Origin: JAJYIW01 sp036787065
GTDB taxonomy: Bacteria; Chloroflexota; Anaerolineae; Anaerolineales; Anaerolineaceae
Assembly (NCBI GenBank): GCA_036787065.1
Contig: DAIQPZ010000144.1
Location: forward strand, 1-7,029
Direction of reading: 5' to 3'
Length of the DNA stretch: 7,029 nucleotides
Below are positions 1-6,107 of the stretch, one piece after another (position 1 is the first letter of the stretch; the number at the start of each line of letters is the position of its first letter). The notes under the pieces were generated by a model. The model did not search any database and was not told where the DNA came from. It saw nothing but the letters and a program-made list of their open reading frames with translations. Position numbers and translations under genes: made by a program.

Positions 1-1
1 C

Positions 2-460
2 CTGCGCCAGGCAGACCTGACCATTTTTAGCGTGGATGCCATCGCCGGGTTAATCGTAGTCGCCATCGCCTGGTCACGCCTGGGTATCCCTTTTAATTTT
101 TTCACCGTGGGAGGATACGCCTTTTTCATGGTGATCAGCGCGCTGGTGAGCTACAGTCTGTTCTTGATCCCCCAGATCCTCTCCTTCTGGTTTTTGAACA
201 CCAGTGCCATCGCCGAAATCTCCGACTCGTTCTGGGACTTTAACAATATGCCCATGGATATTTACAACCGCTGGATCCAGGCTATTGGCATATTTGTCCT
301 GCCCATTTTCGCCATCACTAATTTTCCGCCCATGTTCGTGCTGAATAAAATGCCCCCCATCTATCTGGCCTGGTCGGTGCTTCTTCCCTTACTGCTGCTG
401 ATGATAGTGCGCCTGCTCTGGCAGCAAGGGCTCAAAAATTACAGCAGCGCCAGCAGCTAA
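2..460 (+). CDS. ABC-2 type transporter permease, C-terminal part (DUF990-like)
   Basis: The frame is open from the left edge (first whole codon at base 2) to a TAA stop at 458-460, giving 152 residues of C-terminal sequence; the true start lies outside the window. A GTG at 32 is an in-frame valine and probably not the start. About four hydrophobic segments are visible: around DAIAGLIVVAIAW, GGYAFFMVISALVSYSLFLI, IQAIGIFVLPIFAITNFPP and LAWSVLLPLLLLMIVRLLW. Between the second and third is a polar loop reading ISDSFWDFNNMPMDIYNRW. This loop, the following FVLP...P segment and a tail of the form LWQQGLKNYSSASS resemble the ABC-2 permease family formerly called DUF990 (PF06182). Such proteins are inner-membrane subunits of two-permease exporters with an ATPase, which would be encoded to the left. 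Substrate cannot be told. The family call is from remembered motifs, not a search. Confidence 0.78.
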   Translation: MRQADLTIFSVDAIAGLIVVAIAWSRLGIPFNFFTVGGYAFFMVISALVSYSLFLIPQILSFWFLNTSAIAEISDSFWDFNNMPMDIYNRWIQAIGIFVLPIFAITNFPPMFVLNKMPPIYLAWSVLLPLLLLMIVRLLWQQGLKNYSSASS

Positions 461-473
461 TGGCTGCGGTGGC
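449..473 (+). terminator. Weak stem-loop over the permease stop codon
   Basis: GCCA-GCAGC (449-457) can pair with GCTGC-GG-TGGC (463-473), leaving a TAATG loop that contains the stop and a two-base bulge in the right arm. Nine base pairs form, mostly G-C. No run of T follows (TGTTATG), so as an intrinsic terminator it is poor. It may be a mere 3'-end structure. Confidence 0.25.
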
Positions 474-504
474 TGTTATGTTCCAAACGGGATGGCGATG
501 GCCC

Positions 505-884
505 CTACGACTCGCGCGGCGCTGCAGGCCCTTCTGTCTGGGTCAGCCGAAGAATGATTGGGCGCGCGCGTGGGTCCGTGAGCAGACTCCGCCCCCAGGA
601 CTCATCGGTGGCAGCCGCAACCAGGCTCCGGTAAGCGGGATCGCCTTTTTCTATGCCCGACTGCTTCAAGGCTTGCGCCAGGCCGCATAGGTAGAAAGCT
701 GCGTACAGCCAGGCAGCCCGCCGGCGATGATCAGGTTGCGGGTATTCGGTGTGGCGCCCGGGACCGACAGTGCCAGGCCTACCAACCCTCCGAAAACCAG
801 CAGCACCGCACCACCGATCCCAAGGATGATCTGGATCTGCCGGGAACAGCCCCGCATCCATGAATTTAATGTTTGGCTGCCCAT
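505..884 (-). pseudogene. Frameshifted small two-helix membrane protein
   Basis: The minus strand starts with ATG at 884-882, preceded by a strong GGGAGG six bases upstream. The first frame gives a short polar N-terminus, a hydrophobic helix (about residues 18-40, IIL...GGLVGLALSV) and the start of a second (NLIIAGGL). It then loses sense and stops at 666. The -1 frame picks up exactly there with AWLYAAFYLCGLAQALKQSG and continues with a polar tail (DPAYRSLVAAATDESWGRSLL) to a TAG stop at 507-505. Joining the frames near 711-722 restores a 126-residue protein with two membrane helices and a cytosolic or extracytosolic tail. One missing base would explain the break, so it is either a recent pseudogene or a sequencing or assembly error. 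I do not recognise the family. It is tail-to-tail with the permease and divergent from the dehydrogenase. Confidence 0.6.
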
Positions 885-944
885 TAATGGCCTCCCGCGC
901 GAGAAGAGAATTCGGGTCTATTCATGTGTGTCTGAGCAATCACG
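884..944. repeat. Degenerate, centre-deleted copy of the palindromic element
   Basis: CGAGAAGAGA at 900-909 is identical to 6132-6141 in the left arm of the palindrome near surE. It is joined directly to ATTCGGG...TATTCATGTGTGTCTGAGCA (910-938), which matches the right arm (6195-6223: ATTCGGG...TATTCACGTGAGCCTGAGCA) with three mismatches in the last 19 bases. The copy thus looks like both outer arms without the central stem, folding about GAATTC at 908-913. TTAATG occurs on both sides (884-889 and 945-950), possibly a remnant of a target duplication but short enough to be chance. It lies in the gap between the broken membrane-protein gene and the dehydrogenase. Confidence 0.5.
891..896 (-). 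promoter_or_regulatory. Ribosome binding site fixing the start at 884
   Basis: The minus strand reads GGGAGG six bases before the ATG at 884-882. It favours this start over the ATG at 861-859 of the overlapping frame, and therefore supports the frameshift reading of this gene. The site lies at the edge of the degenerate repeat at 884-944. Confidence 0.6.
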
Positions 945-994
945 TTAATGATAGGGTGAATTGAGTTAAACCGACTCATTCAAATAAATCGGGG

Positions 995-1000
995 TAAAAT
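995..1000 (+). promoter_or_regulatory. Candidate -10 box of the dehydrogenase gene
   Basis: TAAAAT (5 of 6 to TATAAT) lies 41 bases before the ATG at 1042. No TTGACA-like hexamer is found 15-19 bases upstream. The predicted leader of about 35 bases contains AAGGAG at 1026-1031, ten bases before the start codon, a rather long but usable spacing. Confidence 0.4.
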
Positions 1001-1041
1001 GAAAACGATTGATCATTGCCCCACCAAGGAGCCTGTAAACC

Positions 1042-1935
1042 ATGCCTGAATTTAAACAAACAATGACCGGAAAAGTTGCTATCGTCACAGGGGCCACATC
1101 CGGGATTGGGGAAGTAACCAGCCTGAGGCTGGCAGAGATGGGGGCCACGCTGGTGATGATCGGGCGTGACCGCAAAAAAAGCGACCGCATCGCCAACGAG
1201 ATCCGCAAAAAAACGGGGAATACCAAAGTAGTTTACCTGGTCGGGGATCTGTCTACGCAGAAAGACATTCGCCGCCTGGTGGATGAATTCAAAAGCCATT
1301 TCTCACGCCTGGATGTGCTGGTGAATAATGCTGGGGCAGTCTTTATTTCGCGGCGCGAATCGGCTGACGGGATTGAAATGACTTTTGGGCTCAATCACCT
1401 CAATTATTTTCTGTTGACCAACCTGCTCTTGGACACACTGGTCGCCAGTTCACCGGCGCGCATTGTCAATGTGTCCTCGGCGGCGCACCAGGGCACCCGC
1501 CTGAACTTCGCCGACCTTGAAAATAAAAAAGGCTACAACGGGATGCGCGCGTATGGGCAGTCCAAACTGGACAACCTGCTGTTTACTTACGAGCTGGCCC
1601 GCCGGTTGGAAGGCACAGGGGTCACCGCTAATGCCATGCATCCTGGCTTCGTGGCCTCCAATTTTGCTAAAAATAACCTTGGCATCCTCAAGCCGTTGAT
1701 ATCGCTGATCCAGATAGGCGCAATCAGCCCTGAAGAGGGGGCGCAGAGCAGCCTTTACCTGGCTACTTCCCCGGAAGTGGAAGGGGTCAGTGGGAAATAC
1801 TTTATCCATAAAAAGGCTGTCACCTCCTCACCGGCTTCCTATGACGAAGAAGCCGCCCGCCGGTTGTGGGAAATCAGCGAAAAGTTGACCGGGCTATCCG
1901 CCAGAGCCCTCGCGGGACCGTTACCGCCGGGATAA
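1042..1935 (+). CDS. Short-chain dehydrogenase/reductase (retinol dehydrogenase-like)
   Basis: A 297-residue classical SDR: a Rossmann-fold, cytoplasmic, NAD(P)H-dependent oxidoreductase. The glycine-rich nucleotide motif TGATSGIG is at residues 16-23. GRDRKK (41-46) after the second strand has the basic residue typical of NADP(H) use. GDL (68-70) contacts the adenine and NNAG is at 95-98. The catalytic tetrad is complete: N118, the serine of NVSS (145/146), Y171 and K175 in YGQSK. MHPGFVASNF (199-208) is the usual post-catalytic PG motif. The order and spacing resemble the retinol dehydrogenase/WWOX-like branch, and the length is normal. Substrate is unknown; many bacterial members act on lipid or xenobiotic carbonyls. 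The start is supported by AAGGAG at 1026-1031. Its last 15 bases overlap the convergent URO-D-like gene. It looks monocistronic. Confidence 0.9.
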   Translation: MPEFKQTMTGKVAIVTGATSGIGEVTSLRLAEMGATLVMIGRDRKKSDRIANEIRKKTGNTKVVYLVGDLSTQKDIRRLVDEFKSHFSRLDVLVNNAGAVFISRRESADGIEMTFGLNHLNYFLLTNLLLDTLVASSPARIVNVSSAAHQGTRLNFADLENKKGYNGMRAYGQSKLDNLLFTYELARRLEGTGVTANAMHPGFVASNFAKNNLGILKPLISLIQIGAISPEEGAQSSLYLATSPEVEGVSGKYFIHKKAVTSSPASYDEEAARRLWEISEKLTGLSARALAGPLPPG

Positions 1936-2979
1936 TTCCTCATACACCTGTTCATAATAAAGCACATTATCCACCGGCGTATTGGCCGGAATGTGGTTGC
2001 CTACCGCCAAAAAGAAACCGGGATATGCCTTGCCGATCGCCATGCATCGCTCCACTTCGGCGCGGATGTCGGCCTTGCTCCCGTTTAATAGGATGCGCGT
2101 ATCGGCGTTGCCAATAAAGACGTGGCTCCGGCCGTATTTTTCAGCGATATAGGCCATGTCCGTGGTGGGCTCCATCACAAAACCGTGCACCCCGCAAGCC
2201 GCGATGTCATCCACGAACTGGTTAAAGTTCCCATCAGAAGTAAATATGATCTTCTTGCCCGAGTCGAGCAGCGGGGCAAACAGTTTGCGGTAATTCGGGA
2301 AGAGAAATTTTCGGTACCATTTTGGGGAGATGAATGGGCCGGAGCTCCACACAATATCATCATGCACCATCACCACCGGCACATCCGCCTCACCCAGGGC
2401 CTCAAAGAACTGGCCGATCCAGGCTGCGTAACGGTTTTCCAACTCGCCAAAAGCCTGAAGATCGGTTCCAGCCGCCAGCAAGAGCATGTCCCAGCCAAAT
2501 ACCGCGATCAGACCCGAGATCCCGGTCACATACACGCCGGTCATGGTCACCAGGTCAGGAGTTTCACGGGTCTGGGCGCGGTAAGACTCTTCAAAGCGCG
2601 CCTTCCAGTAGGCTTTATCGATCGTCCCGTAGGTCTCAAAGAAGTCCATGGCCAGCACTTCTTCAGGTGTCGTAAATGGGCAGTGGATCGTATCGCGCCG
2701 GTCGACCCCTTCTGCTTCGTACTCGGCGTGCCCCATATCGGTGCGCCGGCTGCCAAAAACGTCATCACCGATCAGGGTTGACCAGCGGAAATCGAAATTC
2801 CAGGCCTTCATCAGCGCGAATGAAGCTTGCGATTGGAGGTCCGCGCGACTGTGCGGCCCAACCTCTATCCCGGTGACCCGTTTGACCAGCTGCCAGTGGC
2901 GTTCCACCGAATATTCGGTGTGCGGCACGCGCGCCGGCATTTGCAGGTGAATTGCAGCCCAGCCATCCTCATAACTCAT
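1921..2979 (-). CDS. Uroporphyrinogen decarboxylase superfamily protein (not HemE)
   Basis: A 352-residue cytoplasmic protein that fits the URO-D fold family (PF01208, TIM barrel), which contains HemE and corrinoid-linked methyltransferases. Supporting stretches are RVPHTEYS near the N-terminus, VMVHDDIVWSSGPFISPKWY (203-222), FTSDGNFNQFVDDI (246-259), GFVMEP (266-271), GNADTRIL (290-297) and GNHIPANTPVDNV (327-339). The N-terminal RQAGR motif of true uroporphyrinogen decarboxylase is absent, so this is not a heme gene. The His-x-Cys and later Cys zinc ligands of MtaA/MtbA-type methyltransferases are also not seen at the expected places (FTSDG, GNHIP). No corrinoid protein is nearby. The reaction is therefore unknown; methyl transfer is only a family-based possibility. 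The start at 2979 has GGAGG four bases upstream. It is divergent from the glycosidase and overlaps the dehydrogenase tail by 15 bp. Confidence 0.8.
   Translation of the reverse strand: MSYEDGWAAIHLQMPARVPHTEYSVERHWQLVKRVTGIEVGPHSRADLQSQASFALMKAWNFDFRWSTLIGDDVFGSRRTDMGHAEYEAEGVDRRDTIHCPFTTPEEVLAMDFFETYGTIDKAYWKARFEESYRAQTRETPDLVTMTGVYVTGISGLIAVFGWDMLLLAAGTDLQAFGELENRYAAWIGQFFEALGEADVPVVMVHDDIVWSSGPFISPKWYRKFLFPNYRKLFAPLLDSGKKIIFTSDGNFNQFVDDIAACGVHGFVMEPTTDMAYIAEKYGRSHVFIGNADTRILLNGSKADIRAEVERCMAIGKAYPGFFLAVGNHIPANTPVDNVLYYEQVYEELSRR
1925..1979. repeat. Inverted repeat spanning the overlapping gene ends
   Basis: CGCCGG-GATAAT (1925-1936) faces ATTATC-CA-CCGGCG (1966-1979). This gives twelve possible base pairs with a two-base bulge and a 29-base loop. 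It covers the stop of the dehydrogenase and the last codons of the URO-D-like gene, so it would form in both transcripts. No T-run follows on either strand. A bidirectional 3'-end structure is possible, but chance or coding constraint is not excluded. Confidence 0.35.
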
Positions 2980-3017
2980 AAGACCTCCAGGTGAAAATGC
3001 AATGTGAGAATGGCCAA

Positions 3018-3023
3018 ATTATA
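3018..3023 (-). promoter_or_regulatory. -10 box for the URO-D-like gene
   Basis: The minus strand reads TATAAT, a perfect -10 hexamer, 38 bases before the ATG at 2979. This would give a leader of about 30 bases holding GGAGG (2984-2988). No clear -35 stands 15-19 bases upstream. It lies about 42 bases from the opposite-strand TATAAT of the glycosidase, so the two promoters are back to back. Confidence 0.5.
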
Positions 3024-3036
3024 AACGGAATTTCTG

Positions 3037-3089
3037 CAGCGCGGCTTGCACCAGGTGATTAGACTATAATTGTCATCTTAGCCGTGCTG
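3037..3089. promoter_or_regulatory. Inverted repeat bracketing the glycosidase promoter
   Basis: CAGCGCGGCT (3037-3046) and AGCCGTGCTG (3080-3089) are inverted repeats matching at nine of ten positions. Their centres are 43 bp apart, close to four turns of DNA, and the TATAAT box lies between them. As DNA it could be a pair of operator half-sites; as RNA only the right arm would be transcribed from this promoter. No regulator gene is in the window. Chance occurrence is possible. Confidence 0.35.
3065..3070 (+). promoter_or_regulatory. -10 box for the glycosidase gene
   Basis: A perfect TATAAT lies 59 bases before the ATG at 3130, predicting a leader of about 53 bases. TTGCAC at 3046-3051 is the only -35-like hexamer and is too close (13 bases). 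It sits between the two arms of the inverted repeat 3037-3046/3080-3089, which suggests a regulated promoter. A small CACCAGGTG palindrome (3049-3057) lies just upstream. Confidence 0.5.
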
Positions 3090-3129
3090 TAACCAAAAAT
3101 CCTGATGGCGTATTACGAAAGAGAGCCTC

Positions 3130-5016
3130 ATGAGCAACCACCGCCCCCTACCCGCTAACCGCCCACCGCTCCAACCAGCCGCCTTTTTAGCCCTGCCGCT
3201 GGGTTCCATCCGCCCGAAAGGCTGGCTTCTAGACCAACTGACCGTGCAAGCCAATGGGCTCACCGGTCACCTGGATGAGATCTGGCCAGAAGCGGGACTC
3301 AATGCCGATTGGCTTGGTGGGGCGATCAACAGTTGGGAGCGGCCGCCCTATTACCTGGATGGGCTTCTGCCATTGGCGTATACCCTTGACGATCCGCGAC
3401 TGATCGTCAAAGCCAACAAATATGTCTCCTGGGCCATCCACAGCCAGGTCGCCAGCGGAAACTTTGGCCCATCGAATAACGATTGGTGGCCGCGTATGGT
3501 CATGCTCAAGGTCTTGACCGGCTACTACGAGGCCAGCGATGACGGGCGCGTGCCAGACCTCATGACGGCCTACTTCCGCTACCAGCAGCGCACCCTGGAC
3601 GTCCGTCCGCTCGAAGTTTGGGCCAAGGCACGCGCCGCGGATAACCTGCTATCTATCCATTGGTTATACAACCTGACCGGGGAGGCCTTCCTGGTTGACC
3701 TGGCCAAGAAAATGGCGGCACAAACCATGGATTGGACGGCATTGCAAGCTCGCGATGGGCTTAACGAAGGGGTCATGCTGGATCCCAATGGCTATATGGC
3801 GACGCATGTGGTCAACAACGCCATGGGGCTGAAAACGCCTGCTGTGCTGGCAGTGCAGGACCCCGATCCGTTCTATCGCGACGCTGCCCGTTTGGGCTTC
3901 GAAAATTTACTGAAACACCACGGTCAGCCCAATGGCATCTTCAGCGGCGACGAACACCTGCACGGGTCGTCTCCCATCGTGGGCACCGAGCTGTGCGCGG
4001 TGGTAGAAGCCATGTTTTCACTCGAAGAAAACCTGCGCATTCTGGGCGATAGTTGGTTTGGCGACCGGTTGGAACAGATCGCCTATAACGCCTACCCCGC
4101 GGCCTGTAAACCGGACATGTGGGCTCACCAATATGACCAACAGGTCAACCAGGTGGCGGCTACCATCGCTAAACGTGGCTGGTTTAACAACAACGACGAT
4201 TCCAACATCTATGGTTTTGAGCCAAACTTCAACTGCTGCCTGGCCAACTTTCACCAGGGCTGGCCAAAACTGGTTAAGAGCCTGGTGATGGGCACGCCGG
4301 ATGGCGGGCTGGCACTGACCGCTTTCGGGCCGTGTGAAGCCACCGCCGACCTGCCTGCCGGGCAGGTCAGGCTGGTGGAAGAAACGGCTTATCCTTTCGA
4401 TGAAACAGTGGATGTTTGCGTGATCACCGCAAAAGCTGATCCTCTGACCTTCCCCCTGGTAGTGCGCATCCCCGAGTGGGCCATTGGCGCCCGGGTCGAG
4501 GTCGGCGGTCAAACGGTTACTCCCGCGGCGGGCTCATTCTTCCCCATCGAACGGGCCTGGATGGACGGCGACCGGATCCGCCTGACCTTCCCAATGGCAG
4601 TCCGCCTGCACATTGGGCACGCGGGCCTGGTTTCGGTTTTCCGCGGACCACTCCTCTTCGGGCTTAAGATTGGCGAACACTGGGAAAAGGTGGCGCGTGC
4701 AGAACCCGCGGCAGATTGGGAAGTCTACCCGACCACCCCATGGAATTACGGGCTGACCGTTACGCCCGACTCCGTCCAGGCGAGCTTCCACATCCAAACA
4801 TCAGTCCCCGGGCCGGTGCCTTTTGACCCGTCCAGCGCACCGGTCGTCCTTAAAACAACCGGGAAACGCCTGCCGGACTGGCAGATGCTGGATAATTCGG
4901 CCGGGCCAATCGAAGGAGGTCCCTACCCATCCTCAGAACCCGCGGAAGAGATCAGTTTGATCCCATATGGATCGACGAACCTGCGCATCGCGGCATTTCC
5001 ACGGGTCCAGGATTGA
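3130..5016 (+). CDS. GH127/DUF1680-type beta-L-arabinofuranosidase-like glycosidase
   Basis: A 628-residue protein of the usual length for glycoside hydrolase family 127 (PF07944). Known members remove beta-L-arabinofuranose from plant glycans and hydroxyproline-linked arabinosides, using a zinc-bound cysteine nucleophile. The zinc/catalytic set of the family is visible: E287 and C289 in GTELCAVVE, and the C369-C370 pair in FNCCLANF. The 80-residue gap between C289 and C369 is close to that of the characterised Bifidobacterium enzyme. E275 in SGDEHLHG is a plausible acid/base. Residues about 20-400 form the alpha-barrel region (YYLDGLLPLAYTLDD, DNLLSIHWLYNLTGE, MWAHQYDQQVNQV). The rest is beta-rich (PLVVRIPEW, VSVFRGPLLFGLKI). 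There is no signal peptide, so it likely acts in the cytoplasm on imported oligosaccharides. The start has only a weak GAGAG. Exact substrate is unproven; related families share the fold. Confidence 0.85.
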   Translation: MSNHRPLPANRPPLQPAAFLALPLGSIRPKGWLLDQLTVQANGLTGHLDEIWPEAGLNADWLGGAINSWERPPYYLDGLLPLAYTLDDPRLIVKANKYVSWAIHSQVASGNFGPSNNDWWPRMVMLKVLTGYYEASDDGRVPDLMTAYFRYQQRTLDVRPLEVWAKARAADNLLSIHWLYNLTGEAFLVDLAKKMAAQTMDWTALQARDGLNEGVMLDPNGYMATHVVNNAMGLKTPAVLAVQDPDPFYRDAARLGFENLLKHHGQPNGIFSGDEHLHGSSPIVGTELCAVVEAMFSLEENLRILGDSWFGDRLEQIAYNAYPAACKPDMWAHQYDQQVNQVAATIAKRGWFNNNDDSNIYGFEPNFNCCLANFHQGWPKLVKSLVMGTPDGGLALTAFGPCEATADLPAGQVRLVEETAYPFDETVDVCVITAKADPLTFPLVVRIPEWAIGARVEVGGQTVTPAAGSFFPIERAWMDGDRIRLTFPMAVRLHIGHAGLVSVFRGPLLFGLKIGEHWEKVARAEPAADWEVYPTTPWNYGLTVTPDSVQASFHIQTSVPGPVPFDPSSAPVVLKTTGKRLPDWQMLDNSAGPIEGGPYPSSEPAEEISLIPYGSTNLRIAAFPRVQD

Positions 5017-5018
5017 AC

Positions 5019-6035
5019 TCAGCCTTCACCTTCTGTTTTTAAAGGAATGCCCCGCCCACCATGGCGCGATTTCTCCTGGTACATCGCCTCATCCGCCCGC
5101 TTAAGCACTAAACGCAGGTCGCTGTCATAGGTGGCTACCGCCATGCCAATCGACAGGCTGAGCGGATTCCGCCCCGGGCTATTATTGACCTTCTGCATCT
5201 CCAGCCGGACCCGCGACAGGCCTTTTACAGCCTGGGTCCGGTCGGTTTTGGGCAGCAGGACCGCAAATTCATCCCCGCCAATGCGCGCAATGATGTCCTC
5301 TCGCCGAAAGACCATTTTCAAGATCGTGGCAGTCCGGCAAATTAATTCATCCCCGGCACTGTGCCCCAGGCGATCGTTAGTCTGCTTCATATTATCGATA
5401 TCCACCATCAGAACGCCCAGGGGAAAATTACGGCCGCCCTCTAGTTTGCTTAATTCTTCCTCAAAATAGGCACGGTTATATAGTCCGGTCAGAATATCGT
5501 GGTAGCTGGCAAATACCAGGCGCTCTTCTGCCTGTTTGCGCCCGGTGACATCCTGACCATACCATAAGACGATCTCCGGAAAACCATCCACAGTCTTGCT
5601 GATCACTTTAGCCGTATAATGCAGCCAGCACCACTGGTCCTGGTAGTTCCGGCAGCGGATCTCCGCCTCCACAGTATCGCCCTGGGGGGCGGATCGCAAG
5701 CAGCGCCTGGCACTCTTATATGCTTCTTGATCGTCCGGATGGATGGCCGATTCGATCAAGGTAAAATTGAGCACCTCACCATGATCGGAATGCAGTCCAT
5801 AAAAATTCAGGGCAACCTGGTTGGCAAAAACCATGCGCTTGTCCACCCAGTTAACCATGTAAAACAGGCCAGGCATCAGGTCTAAGGCCTGGCGGTAAAG
5901 GTCATTGGCAGTGGAGTCGCCCTCATTAGGGGGTGGAGGGAGCTGTACAGATTTTGAATTGTGGGAGATCACCCCGTTCACCCAGTTCCGCCAGCCCTTA
6001 TAGATCTTTGTTTCGGGCTCGAAAGTTAATGTCAT
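5019..6035 (-). CDS. PAS-GGDEF diguanylate cyclase
   Basis: A 338-residue protein predicted to make cyclic di-GMP from two GTP. Residues about 47-165 form a PAS sensor with its PAC end (LYRQALDLMPGLFYMVN...VLWYGQDVTGRKQAEERL). A short coiled linker leads to the GGDEF domain (about 173-330: DILTGLYNRAYFEEEL onward). The active-site GGDEF is intact at 253-257. D212 and D255/E256 suit metal binding, and N220 and D229 suit guanine binding. The inhibitory I-site RxxD (R244, D247) lies exactly five residues before GGDEF, so product inhibition is expected. No membrane segment or signal peptide is seen, so it is a soluble sensor with an unknown PAS ligand. The start at 6035 is supported by GGAAGG six bases upstream. 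Its end is 2 bp from the convergent glycosidase. Confidence 0.93.
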   Translation of the reverse strand: MTLTFEPETKIYKGWRNWVNGVISHNSKSVQLPPPPNEGDSTANDLYRQALDLMPGLFYMVNWVDKRMVFANQVALNFYGLHSDHGEVLNFTLIESAIHPDDQEAYKSARRCLRSAPQGDTVEAEIRCRNYQDQWCWLHYTAKVISKTVDGFPEIVLWYGQDVTGRKQAEERLVFASYHDILTGLYNRAYFEEELSKLEGGRNFPLGVLMVDIDNMKQTNDRLGHSAGDELICRTATILKMVFRREDIIARIGGDEFAVLLPKTDRTQAVKGLSRVRLEMQKVNNSPGRNPLSLSIGMAVATYDSDLRLVLKRADEAMYQEKSRHGGRGIPLKTEGEG

Positions 6036-6058
6036 GTGATGCCTTCCCCGTAATCAGT

Positions 6059-6081
6059 CGATAATGTTTTTGCCCTTATCG
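6059..6081. promoter_or_regulatory. CGATAA/TTATCG dyad upstream of the cyclase gene
   Basis: CGATAA (6059-6064) and TTATCG (6076-6081) form a perfect six-base inverted repeat with an 11-base centre, 24-46 bases upstream of the cyclase ATG. This is an operator-like position. No good -10 is visible for this gene: CATTAT, on the minus strand within the dyad, matches 4 of 6. Low-evidence candidate. Confidence 0.25.
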
Positions 6082-6107
6082 GTGCAATATTCATGCTAGA
6101 AACCCGG

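Noticed and set aside
460..690. 76-codon open frame starting on the permease stop (TAATG)
   Set aside because: The stop-start overlap hints at coupling, but the sequence is Arg/Trp-rich without a domain and lies opposite the better-supported broken membrane-protein gene.
2122..2781. 219-codon open frame on the plus strand inside the URO-D-like gene
   Set aside because: Its translation is rich in His, Arg and Pro with no recognisable motif and no ribosome binding site, whereas the minus-strand frame shows clear family sequence throughout. It is a codon-bias shadow.
1921..2979. Heme biosynthesis gene hemE
   Set aside because: The N-terminal RQAGR signature and other HemE-specific residues are missing; only the superfamily fold is supported.
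4018..4512. 164-codon minus-strand open frame within the glycosidase gene
   Set aside because: It is antisense to conserved GH127 sequence that includes the cysteine motif and has no motif of its own.
4912..4920. Strong Shine-Dalgarno-like GAAGGAGGT inside the glycosidase gene
   Set aside because: No ATG, GTG or TTG with an open frame follows at a usable distance; it encodes part of EGGPYP and is incidental.
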